Assembly: GCA_012267415.1 (NCBI GenBank)
Contig: JAAXGN010000005.1
Span: 15,281 to 79,280 of the forward strand
Length of the DNA stretch: 64,000 nucleotides
Direction of reading: 5' to 3'
Origin: Candidatus Poribacteria bacterium
GTDB taxonomy: Bacteria > Poribacteria > WGA-4E > WGA-3G
Shown one piece after another: positions 16,327 to 24,742 of this stretch (positions are counted from its first letter, which is position 1; each line of letters opens with the position of its first letter). The notes under the pieces were generated by a model. It saw only the letters and a program-made list of their open reading frames with translations, made no database searches and had not been told where the DNA came from. The translations under genes and the position numbers were made by a program.

Positions 16327-18885
16327 ATGAAAAAGATGCAATCATTGATTCTATTACCTTTTCTTTTTGTGACTTGCTTCTCGTCAAGTGCTTTTTCCCA
16401 AGATTACACACATTGGAACTTGCCAAAAGGTGCAAAAATGCGACTGGGAAAAAGTATGATAACTGGAGATATAGTTTTCTCACCCGACAACTCTCTACTC
16501 GCTGTAGGCAGCTCTATTGGCACTTGGCTTTACGATGTTCACACAGGTAAAGAACTGGATCTACTCACATATCATACAGGTCGTGTTTCAAACGTAGCAT
16601 TCAGTCCAGATGGAAAAACAATCGCAAGTAGCACAGCTAACACGTTTGAATTATGGGATGTTGTCAGTTGTAAACTCAAACTTGTTAAGTCATTAGACAT
16701 AAGGGAAATTTATGCCTTAGCATTTAGTCCAGATGGAAAAACACTTGCGGTAGGAGGAAGCGCATCGGAAGCAGGTTTACAACTTTGGGATGTAGCTACG
16801 GGGACACTCAAGAAAACATTCTTAGAACTTAAAGGGTATGTTTCAAGCATTGCATTCAGACCAGATGGGAAAATAGTCGCAACCTGTGGTGACGAAAATG
16901 GCACGATAACGTTGTGGGATGTAGATACAGGAAAACTTAAATCAACTCTAAAAATAGAGAGTAAATCAGACATTGAATACATAACTTTCAGTCCCGATGG
17001 ACAAACCATAGCAAGTTCTGAAGGTTGGACAGAACCAGAAGTGCGACTATGGGATGTTGCGTCAGAAAAACTAAGAACAACTCTAATTGGACACACCGAC
17101 GGCGTTCACGATATCTCTTTCAGTCCAGATAGCCGCACCCTCGCCAGCGGGAGTAGAGACCGCACAGTCGTTTTGTGGGATGTGGCAACGGGTAACTATA
17201 AAACAACTCTAACTGAACACACCAACCATATTGAAGGTATCGCATTTAGTCCAGATGGAAATACGTTAGCAAGTGGTAGCCGAGATGGTAGAATCATTCT
17301 ATGGGATACAGAGAATCTTCAGAAAAAAATGATCATCTCAGGACATATATACGGTTTTCAAAGTATTACGTTCAGTCCTGATGGAAAAACAATCGCAAGC
17401 GGCAGTTATGACAAAACGGTTAGACTGTGGGATACAACAACGGGTAAAAACACATCTACTTTCCCCGGACATATCGCTGTTGTTGAATCGGTCGCTTTCA
17501 GTCCTGATGGTCGGACGATTGCCAGTGGAGGTGGGACAAGTTCTGTAAATAGATGGAGTGCGGATGACTTCACAGTGAAATTATGGGATGTAGACTCTGG
17601 AATAAATACAGCTACCTTATATGCACATAAGTGGTCCGTCTATCACGTCACCTTCAGTCCAGATGGAAAATATCTGGTAAGCAGCAGTGGAGATAGCCGA
17701 GCTATTTTCTGGGACCCTGAAACAGGAAACCCACTATGGACAATTACTGGAGACGGGGTATTACTGGAAAATAATTATACAGTAGGTGGAGAAACGGTCG
17801 GACCGATTAAATTTAGTAGAGATGGAAAGACATTTGTGAGTGCTAACAAGTCAACAATACGTCTGTGGAACACAGAAAGCAGACAAACCGTAGCAACTTT
17901 CATGAGTCCTCCACACAGATTCAGCAATATCGCCTTCAGTCCGGATGGGAAGACGTATGCCGCTATGCAGCAAGATAATGAAATGTATCTATTGAATGTT
18001 GACACAGGTGAAATAAGAACATTCATCACAGGACATACCAGCAGATTTACATCAATTGCGTTTAGTCCAGATGGAAAAATATTGGTAACTGCCGGAGATG
18101 ACAGAGTCCGGTTCTGGAACCCAGAAAATACCGAACTTAAACTAAGTATAACAAGTATGCCAAATGGAACAGACACTATCGCATTCAGTCCCGACGGAAA
18201 AACTCTCGCAACTGCCGGTTGGGATGGAACCATGCTACTATGGGATGTTCCATCAGTCATAAATCTCTCACTACACGAATCTGATATTACCGGTGATGGT
18301 GTGCTGAGCATACATGACCTGATTTTCGTTTATGCAAACTTAGGTCAAACAGGTCCAATTGCGGTTGATATCAATTCTGACGAAGTTGTTGACATTGCCG
18401 ATCTCATAAGAGTCGCAAGCGAGTTGGAAATCGCAGCCGTAAAACCTGAATTCACTTATGACATTAGGTTTGTCCCGACAATAGCAGATGTTGAAAAATG
18501 GATTAACGATGCACAGCAACTTGACCTGACAAATCCCGTTACCCAGAAAGGCATTCTGTTCCTGACCAAACTATTGGAAACATTGACACCGATTCAGACT
18601 GCATTGTTACCTAACTATCCGAACCCTTTCAATCCTGAAACGTGGATACCCTATCAGTTAGCAGAACCTGTAGATGTCGCTATCCATATCTATGCTGCTA
18701 ATGGTAAGGTGATTCGGACATTAGCATTGGGACATCAATCTGTAGGCAAGTATCATCATCGGTGTAGCGCAGCCTATTGGGATGGGACAAATGAACTCGG
18801 TGAAACCGTTGCAAGTGGAATCTATTTTTACACATTCACCGCAGGCACATTCACTGCTACGCGGAAGATGTTGATACGGAAATAA
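16327..18885 (+). CDS. Secreted WD40 protein with dockerin, copy B of the tandem unit
   Basis: An 852-residue exported protein. The signal peptide (MKKMQSLILLPFLFVTCFSSSAFSQ) is followed by the cap DYTHWNLPKGAKMRLGKS and about 14 WD40 repeats (typical unit: FSPDGKTIASGSYDKTVRLW). A two-loop dockerin-like module follows (DITGDGVLSIHDL and DINSDEVVDIADL; the second loop has Glu where Gly is usual). The FlgD-like tail is LLPNYPNPFNPETWIPYQL to ATRKMLIRK. The start has AGGAGA eight bases upstream and lies 11 bases after copy A. It is highly similar to 21215-23788. Predicted role: extracellular or surface-bound propeller for protein contacts; ligand unknown. Confidence 0.86.
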   Translation: MKKMQSLILLPFLFVTCFSSSAFSQDYTHWNLPKGAKMRLGKSMITGDIVFSPDNSLLAVGSSIGTWLYDVHTGKELDLLTYHTGRVSNVAFSPDGKTIASSTANTFELWDVVSCKLKLVKSLDIREIYALAFSPDGKTLAVGGSASEAGLQLWDVATGTLKKTFLELKGYVSSIAFRPDGKIVATCGDENGTITLWDVDTGKLKSTLKIESKSDIEYITFSPDGQTIASSEGWTEPEVRLWDVASEKLRTTLIGHTDGVHDISFSPDSRTLASGSRDRTVVLWDVATGNYKTTLTEHTNHIEGIAFSPDGNTLASGSRDGRIILWDTENLQKKMIISGHIYGFQSITFSPDGKTIASGSYDKTVRLWDTTTGKNTSTFPGHIAVVESVAFSPDGRTIASGGGTSSVNRWSADDFTVKLWDVDSGINTATLYAHKWSVYHVTFSPDGKYLVSSSGDSRAIFWDPETGNPLWTITGDGVLLENNYTVGGETVGPIKFSRDGKTFVSANKSTIRLWNTESRQTVATFMSPPHRFSNIAFSPDGKTYAAMQQDNEMYLLNVDTGEIRTFITGHTSRFTSIAFSPDGKILVTAGDDRVRFWNPENTELKLSITSMPNGTDTIAFSPDGKTLATAGWDGTMLLWDVPSVINLSLHESDITGDGVLSIHDLIFVYANLGQTGPIAVDINSDEVVDIADLIRVASELEIAAVKPEFTYDIRFVPTIADVEKWINDAQQLDLTNPVTQKGILFLTKLLETLTPIQTALLPNYPNPFNPETWIPYQLAEPVDVAIHIYAANGKVIRTLALGHQSVGKYHHRCSAAYWDGTNELGETVASGIYFYTFTAGTFTATRKMLIRK

Positions 18886-18908
18886 CATCAACTTAGGAGA
18901 CCACATCT

Positions 18909-21203
18909 ATGTTATATGCAAATATAGATGATATAATTCAGAACATGCGGACCAGAAACAAAGAATATAATAACTATCCACTTATTATCAGGTTATTATC
19001 ATTGACACTTTTAATTCTCTTTATGCAGAATGCTTTTGCACAGGACTATACACGGTGGGAACTACCTGAAGGGGCAAAATTACGGATTGGTAAGGGAGGA
19101 GTACAGAATCTGACGTTTTCGCCCGATGGAAAACGGTTGTATGTAGATAGTAGCATCGGAATCTGGACCTATGATGCACAAATAGGGGCAGAATTGAACT
19201 TGATCACAAAGAAACCCAACGAAAAAATTGAGATAAGTCCATACAACAATATCTATGTATCTTTTGGTTTAGATAACACATTGCACCTACGCAACCTCAC
19301 AGATGGCAGTGTTGTTACATCCTTAGAAATAGATACTGAGGATATACGTTTCGTAGTGTTCAGTCCAGATGAACGCACACTTGCCTTTGTTCATAAAGAA
19401 GAAATTCATCTTTTCGACTTCACCAGAGGAGAACAGAAAGGAACTCTCACAGGACATACAGGTTGGATTAGGGATGCCGCTTTCAGTCCAGATGGAACAA
19501 CCCTGGTGAGTGCTGATTCCGACAGAACCGTACGGTTGTGGAATGTTGAAACTGCAACCTATAGTACTATATTAAGCCAGTATCGTACGGACATTTCTTC
19601 AATCTTGTTTAGTCCAGATGGGAAAACGCTTATAAGTGAAGACCGGGATGATTCACTCCGGCTTTGGGATGTTGCTACTGAAACTGAAAAAATAGTGTTT
19701 GACACGGAAAGAGTCACTAACATCAACATAAGTCCGGATGGGAAAACTATCGCAAGCAGCGGATATGATAGTTTGAGTCTATGGAATGCAGAAACTGGAG
19801 AACATATAACCGACCTTAATAGACAAAAGAACAGTATCCATCGAATTGATTTTAGTCCAGATGGTAGTACCCTGGCAAGTGGTGGTGGAGATATCCTATA
19901 TCTATGGGATGTCGCAACCGGCGCAAGAAAAATGTCTATTAACGGACATACAAACGGAATATCAGGAATAGCAGTGAGTCCAGATTTCAACACACTCGCT
20001 ACTGCAAGTAGAGAGAAAATACATCTGTGGCATCCTAACACAGGGGAATACAAAACGATGATCTTTGGAGGGTATTGGTCATATCAAAGAAGTTTGACGT
20101 TCAGTCCAGATTCCAACACACTTGCCAGTCAAGAAAGCAGGGATATTCACCTGTGGGACCTCACCCGTGGAGCACACATTACAGCACTATATCAATATAG
20201 TAGAGATACAGAGAACAATGAATCGGGGTCATCTTCAATTGCATTCAGCCCGGATGGTCAACTTCTTGCAGGTGGCGGTAGATATAGTACATTGGTCAAT
20301 TTATGGTATAAGGGACGCACGTTAAAAGCAGAACTTGCTGGACATACAGCGGGAATAACATCAGTCGCATTTAGTCACGATAGTCGCTTCCTTGTAAGTG
20401 GCAGTAACGACCATACAGTACGATTGTGGGACGTGAACTCCGAAGCGGAAATTGCTACGTTCAGAGGACATTCAGATGTGGTATTTAGTGTGGCATTCAA
20501 CCCCGACGCAAGTTTAGTCGCAAGCGGTGGTAAGGACAAAAAAATTGTGCTATGGGATGTTGCGACTGGTGAATCACGAACTATTAATACTGAACATACA
20601 GGAGGGATTAAGAGCCTGGTATTCAGTCGTGATGGCAACATCATAATTAGTGGCGGCACCAGGTGGGGTGCCCTTTGGAATGACCCTACTGTACGAATAT
20701 GGGATGTCAAGACGGGTGAACAAAAAAACATCCTTTCCGGGCATACTTATGGGGATATAAATGTTGCTTTCAGTCCAGATGGCAGAACACTGCTGACAGG
20801 CAGTGGGGATGGCACAGTGTTAATATGGGATTATAATACGATTGCGGCGGCAAGTGATGTACAATCAAAACAACTCACTGAAAATGTCAACCGAGATGGA
20901 AATGTAGAACTACAAGCACTTCTTCTACCTAATTATCCGAATCCATTCAACCCAGAAACTTGGATACCCTTTCAATTGGCAAAACCCGCTCATGTCATAC
21001 TTTATATCTACAGCGTTGATGGACAACTGGTCCGGACACTAAAAATGGGTCACAAACAAGCGGGGTTATATCACAGCAAAAATCGAGCGGCGTATTGGGA
21101 TGGAAAGAATGCTTTCGGAGAACCTGTTGCCAGCGGTATCTATTATTATACGTTGTCTATAGGCGCGTACTCAGCAACGCGCAGAATGGTAATACGCAGA
21201 TAG
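18909..21203 (+). CDS. Secreted WD40 protein, copy A' of the tandem unit
   Basis: A 764-residue paralogue of 14042-16315. It starts 23 bases after copy B with AGGAGA upstream. The leader is NYPLIIRLLSLTLLILFMQNAFAQ and the cap DYTRWELPEGAKLRIGKG. The stretch RLYVDSSIGIWTYDAQIG and the next ~40 residues are nearly identical to copy A, also at DNA level, while the middle of the propeller diverges. The dockerin remnant is a single loop in which the last Asp is replaced (NVNRDGNVELQ). The tail is LLPNYPNPFNPETWIPFQL to ATRRMVIRR. It is followed after 11 bases by copy B'. Confidence 0.85.
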   Translation: MLYANIDDIIQNMRTRNKEYNNYPLIIRLLSLTLLILFMQNAFAQDYTRWELPEGAKLRIGKGGVQNLTFSPDGKRLYVDSSIGIWTYDAQIGAELNLITKKPNEKIEISPYNNIYVSFGLDNTLHLRNLTDGSVVTSLEIDTEDIRFVVFSPDERTLAFVHKEEIHLFDFTRGEQKGTLTGHTGWIRDAAFSPDGTTLVSADSDRTVRLWNVETATYSTILSQYRTDISSILFSPDGKTLISEDRDDSLRLWDVATETEKIVFDTERVTNINISPDGKTIASSGYDSLSLWNAETGEHITDLNRQKNSIHRIDFSPDGSTLASGGGDILYLWDVATGARKMSINGHTNGISGIAVSPDFNTLATASREKIHLWHPNTGEYKTMIFGGYWSYQRSLTFSPDSNTLASQESRDIHLWDLTRGAHITALYQYSRDTENNESGSSSIAFSPDGQLLAGGGRYSTLVNLWYKGRTLKAELAGHTAGITSVAFSHDSRFLVSGSNDHTVRLWDVNSEAEIATFRGHSDVVFSVAFNPDASLVASGGKDKKIVLWDVATGESRTINTEHTGGIKSLVFSRDGNIIISGGTRWGALWNDPTVRIWDVKTGEQKNILSGHTYGDINVAFSPDGRTLLTGSGDGTVLIWDYNTIAAASDVQSKQLTENVNRDGNVELQALLLPNYPNPFNPETWIPFQLAKPAHVILYIYSVDGQLVRTLKMGHKQAGLYHSKNRAAYWDGKNAFGEPVASGIYYYTLSIGAYSATRRMVIRR

Positions 21204-21214
21204 GAGACAAGACC

Positions 21215-23788
21215 ATGAAAAACATTTCATCACGCATCCTACTACTTTTTCTCTTTGTAAATTGCTTCTTGTCAAGTGCTTTTTCCCAAGACTACACGCA
21301 TTGGAGCTTGCCAAAAGGTGCAAAAATGCGACTGGGAAAAAGTATGATAACTGGAGATATAGTTTTCTCACCAAATAACGCTGTCCTCGCTGTAGGCAGC
21401 TATATTGGCACCTGGCTATACGATGTACACACAGGGAACGAACTGAAACTACTCACCGATAATTCGGGTCTTGTTACAAGTGTCGTATTCAGTCCCGACA
21501 GCAAAACAGTTGTAATTAGCACATCTAACAAATTTATCGTATGGGATGTGACAAGCGGTGAAATTAAACTCGTTAGGTCATTAACCATAGGAAATGTCTA
21601 TGCTGCCATATTCAGTCCTGATGGAAAAACAATCGCGACAGGGGGTAGCAAGCAGGAAGAAGGTCTACAACTTTGGGACGCAGAAACAGGAACACTTATG
21701 AAAACATTCTTAGGACTTAAAAGTGGTGTTGAAACGGTTGCATTCAGTCCTGATGGAAAAATGATCGCAGCTGCAGGTGATGAAGATGGCAGCATAAAAC
21801 TGTGGGATGTAGATACAGGAGAACTTAAATCAGATCTAAGAATAGAGAGCGAGTCAGAAATTGTAAAAATCACTTTCAGTCCCGATGGAAAAACCATTGC
21901 TGGTTGTTCAGGTTGGTTGGACAGAAAGGTGCATATCTGGGATGTCGCATCGGGAACGTTACGTGCTTCTCTCAAAGGACACACCAACGGTGTTCACCAC
22001 GTCTCTTTCAGTTCAGATAACCGCATCCTCGCGAGTGGTGGTGAAGATAATACAATCGTTTTGTGGGATATTGAAACGCTTAGCTACAAAACAACCTTGA
22101 CTACACACACTGACGAGATTGAAGGAATCGCATTTAGTCCTGATGGGAAAACGTTAGCAAGTGGAAGCAGAGATGGTAGAATCATACTATGGGATACACA
22201 GAACCTTCAGAAAAACATAACTATCACAGGACACATGTATGGCTTGAAAAGCATTGCGTTCAGTCCTAATGAAAAGACAATCGCAAGTGGTAGCAGGGAC
22301 AGAACAGTCAGACTATGGGATACAGCAACAGGAGAAAATACATCTACTTTCTACGGACATATCGCTGATGTTGAATCCGTTGCTTTTAGTCCCGATGGAC
22401 ACACTATTGCAAGTGGGGGAGGATTTACTGTGGTAAATCACTGGTTTGCAGATGAATACACCGTGAAATTGTGGGATGTTGCCACTGGTAAAAATACTGC
22501 AACCTTATTTGAACACAAAGGGGAAGTCTATCATCTCACTTTCAGTCCAGATGGACAATACCTTGTAAGCAGTGTTAACGAGCACGCTATTTTTAGAGAC
22601 CCCGTAACCGGAAATCCACTATGGTCAATCACAGGCGAGAAGATAGAACCAATACCTAACAGTACACAAGATAGAGAAGCAGTTGGACAGATTAAATTTA
22701 GTGCGGATGGAAGAACATTTGTGAGTGCTAACAAGTCAAAAATACGTCTGTGGAACACAGAAAGCAGGCAGACTGTAGCAACTTTCAGGCGTCCTACATC
22801 CGAATTCAGGAATATCATATCCAGCAATATCGCATTCAGTCCAGATGGGAAGACTGTCGCTACGATCTATAACGAAAATGAGATGCATCTATTGAATGTT
22901 GCCACTGGTAAAATCAGAACAATCATCACGGGACATACCAGCAAATTCTCATCTATTGCATTCAGTCCGGATGGACGAACACTCGTCAGCGCGGGAATTT
23001 ACGATACAATCCGGTTTTGGAATCCCGAAAATGGTGAACTCACAATGAGTTTAACGGGCATGACAAACGGAATAGACTCTATCGTATTCAGTCCCGATGG
23101 ACAAACACTCGCAACCGCCAGTTGGGACGGAACAATACTCTTGTGGGACGTGCCATCAGCCATCAATCTCTCACTACACGAATCTGACATTACCGGCGAC
23201 GGTATTCTCAGCATCCATGATCTATTATTGGTTGCAGCAAACTTCGGTCAAACAGGCACAACCCCCATAGATGTCAATTATGACGAAGTCGTTGACATTG
23301 CCGATCTCATAAAAATCGCAAGCGAATTGGAAATCGCAGCCGTAAAACCTGAACTCAGTTATGACATTAATATTGTTCCTTCAATAGCAGAGGTCAAAAC
23401 GTGGATTAACGAAGCAAAACAACTTAACCTTTTGGATCCTATTAATCGGAAAGGTGTCGATTTCCTCATCAAACTATTGAAAGCGATAACACCAAACCGG
23501 ACTGCTCTGTTGCCAAACTATCCGAACCCTTTCAATCCTGAAACGTGGATACCCTATCAGTTAGCACAACCCACAGATGTTACTATTCATATCTACGCTA
23601 CAAATGGCAATGTGATCCGCACATTAGAATTAGGACATCAGACGATAGGATTGTATCATCATCCAGGTACCGCAGCCTATTGGGATGGAACAAATGAACT
23701 CGGTGAAACCGTCGCCAGTGGAATCTATTTCTACACATTCACCGCAGGCACATTCACCGCAACCCGTAAGATGGTGATACGGAAATAA
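21215..23788 (+). CDS. Secreted WD40 protein with dockerin, copy B' of the tandem unit
   Basis: About 857 residues from the ATG at 21215, which has AGGAGA upstream and matches the start of copy B; the frame is open to 21095 inside copy A' but that extension is not expected to be translated. Signal peptide MKNISSRILLLFLFVNCFLSS then AFSQ, cap DYTHWSLPKGAKMRLGKS, a WD40 array, a two-loop dockerin-like module (DITGDGILSIHDL, DVNYDEVVDIADL) and the FlgD-like tail ending ATRKMVIRK. Same domain order as copy B; the DNA around both starts and in the tail is nearly identical, which points to recent duplication or gene conversion. Confidence 0.86.
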   Translation: MKNISSRILLLFLFVNCFLSSAFSQDYTHWSLPKGAKMRLGKSMITGDIVFSPNNAVLAVGSYIGTWLYDVHTGNELKLLTDNSGLVTSVVFSPDSKTVVISTSNKFIVWDVTSGEIKLVRSLTIGNVYAAIFSPDGKTIATGGSKQEEGLQLWDAETGTLMKTFLGLKSGVETVAFSPDGKMIAAAGDEDGSIKLWDVDTGELKSDLRIESESEIVKITFSPDGKTIAGCSGWLDRKVHIWDVASGTLRASLKGHTNGVHHVSFSSDNRILASGGEDNTIVLWDIETLSYKTTLTTHTDEIEGIAFSPDGKTLASGSRDGRIILWDTQNLQKNITITGHMYGLKSIAFSPNEKTIASGSRDRTVRLWDTATGENTSTFYGHIADVESVAFSPDGHTIASGGGFTVVNHWFADEYTVKLWDVATGKNTATLFEHKGEVYHLTFSPDGQYLVSSVNEHAIFRDPVTGNPLWSITGEKIEPIPNSTQDREAVGQIKFSADGRTFVSANKSKIRLWNTESRQTVATFRRPTSEFRNIISSNIAFSPDGKTVATIYNENEMHLLNVATGKIRTIITGHTSKFSSIAFSPDGRTLVSAGIYDTIRFWNPENGELTMSLTGMTNGIDSIVFSPDGQTLATASWDGTILLWDVPSAINLSLHESDITGDGILSIHDLLLVAANFGQTGTTPIDVNYDEVVDIADLIKIASELEIAAVKPELSYDINIVPSIAEVKTWINEAKQLNLLDPINRKGVDFLIKLLKAITPNRTALLPNYPNPFNPETWIPYQLAQPTDVTIHIYATNGNVIRTLELGHQTIGLYHHPGTAAYWDGTNELGETVASGIYFYTFTAGTFTATRKMVIRK

Positions 23789-23809
23789 TATCATTTTCTA
23801 ACACAGAAG

Positions 23810-23855
23810 GGTGTGTAAAGTTTTTGTCACTATAAGTGTCAATTTGGGTTTTCCT
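23810..23855 (+). repeat. Half-copy of the GTGTAAA/TTGTCAC repeat
   Basis: GGGTGTGTAAAGTTTTTGTC then ACTATAAGTGTCAATTT, matching the arms at 10630, 55296 and 61130. It follows the last gene of the A-B-A'-B' block. Confidence 0.55.
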
Positions 23856-23951
23856 ATGCTCTTAATAGTTGTTTTTTTTAGTGGGTTCCGATATAATATC
23901 AGATAAGGTCAACATTAGATTGGGAAATAGATTTGCTATATTTTCTGTTTT

Positions 23952-24631
23952 ATGGTCCATTATACAGTAGGTAAACCGAAAATTTATATTGAGACTACAG
24001 TGATCAGTTACCTAATTGCAGTCCCAGTAACGATGTAACGGTATTTGATAGACAACGATCAACTCGGCAGTTGTGGGATGAATACTTTGACGCTTTTGAG
24101 TTTGTCACTTCAGATATAGTTCTCGGTGAAGCTAAACGGGGTGATCCAGGAGAAGCTCAACGTCGGATTATATTGTTAGACGATCTAAGGACATTGCCTT
24201 TGTTACTGGAGGCTGCTGCTCTTGCACATAAGTTGATCGACGAAGGTACCGTGCCACCGCAGTTCCTACCGGATGCACAACATATTGCTATTGCCGTTGT
24301 CCACAATGTTGAATATCTCGTTTCTTGGAACTATAAGCATATTGTTAATGAAACCAAGCGTCAGCATATCACTGATGTTTGTCTAACTGCCGGTTACAAA
24401 CCGACAACCCTTTGTACACCTGGAGCGTTAATTGAGGAGATACAGATGAAAGAGCAGCTTGAACGACAGACAGATCCTATCCTTGAAGAATGCTATCGAA
24501 TGAAAGCAGAATTTGCTGCCCAATTCAATTCTATAGAAGAACTCTACGATTACTTGAAGGCACAAGAGAAAAAGCGCAGAGCCCAAGGTAAGATATATAT
24601 AGATCCACCTACAGAAAAACGGCGTAAGTAG
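23952..24631 (+). pseudogene. Frameshifted PIN-domain toxin fused to an antitoxin-like tail
   Basis: An ATG at 23952 opens KPKIYIETTVISYLIAVP, the N-terminus of a VapC-type PIN domain, which stops at 24036. One base out of frame, near 24025, the protein continues as SNDVTVFDRQRSTRQLWDEY and runs intact to 24631. The rest of the PIN domain has TSDIVLGEAKRG and the acidic DAQHIAIAVVHNVEYLVSWN motif (residues counted in the downstream frame: about 68-87). It normally ends near CTPGALIEEI, but here the frame continues through QMKEQLERQTDPILEECYRM and FNSIEELYDYLKAQEKKRR, which resembles the small antitoxin usually encoded by a separate overlapping gene. Either a decayed toxin gene or a single-base sequence error. 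Confidence 0.65.
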
Positions 24632-24659
24632 GATTGAAGCAACTCACCCCTTGTCTCGG

Positions 24660-24690
24660 GCGGGTAAAGTAATTGTCACCGTTTTTATCT
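24660..24690 (+). repeat. Half-copy of the GTAAA/TTGTCACC repeat before a WD40 gene
   Basis: GGGCGGGTAAAGTAATTGTC then ACC, matching the left arm at 10630. It ends about 55 bases before the start of the WD40 gene at 24743. Confidence 0.5.
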
Positions 24691-24742
24691 GAATCTCGGG
24701 TTACGCGGAGAACACAATTATGACCAAATAAGTGAAAAACAC

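Noticed and set aside
21095..21215. N-terminal extension of WD40 copy B' overlapping copy A'
   Set aside because: The extension is an out-of-frame reading of the A' sorting tail. The ATG at 21215 has AGGAGA and matches the start of copy B.
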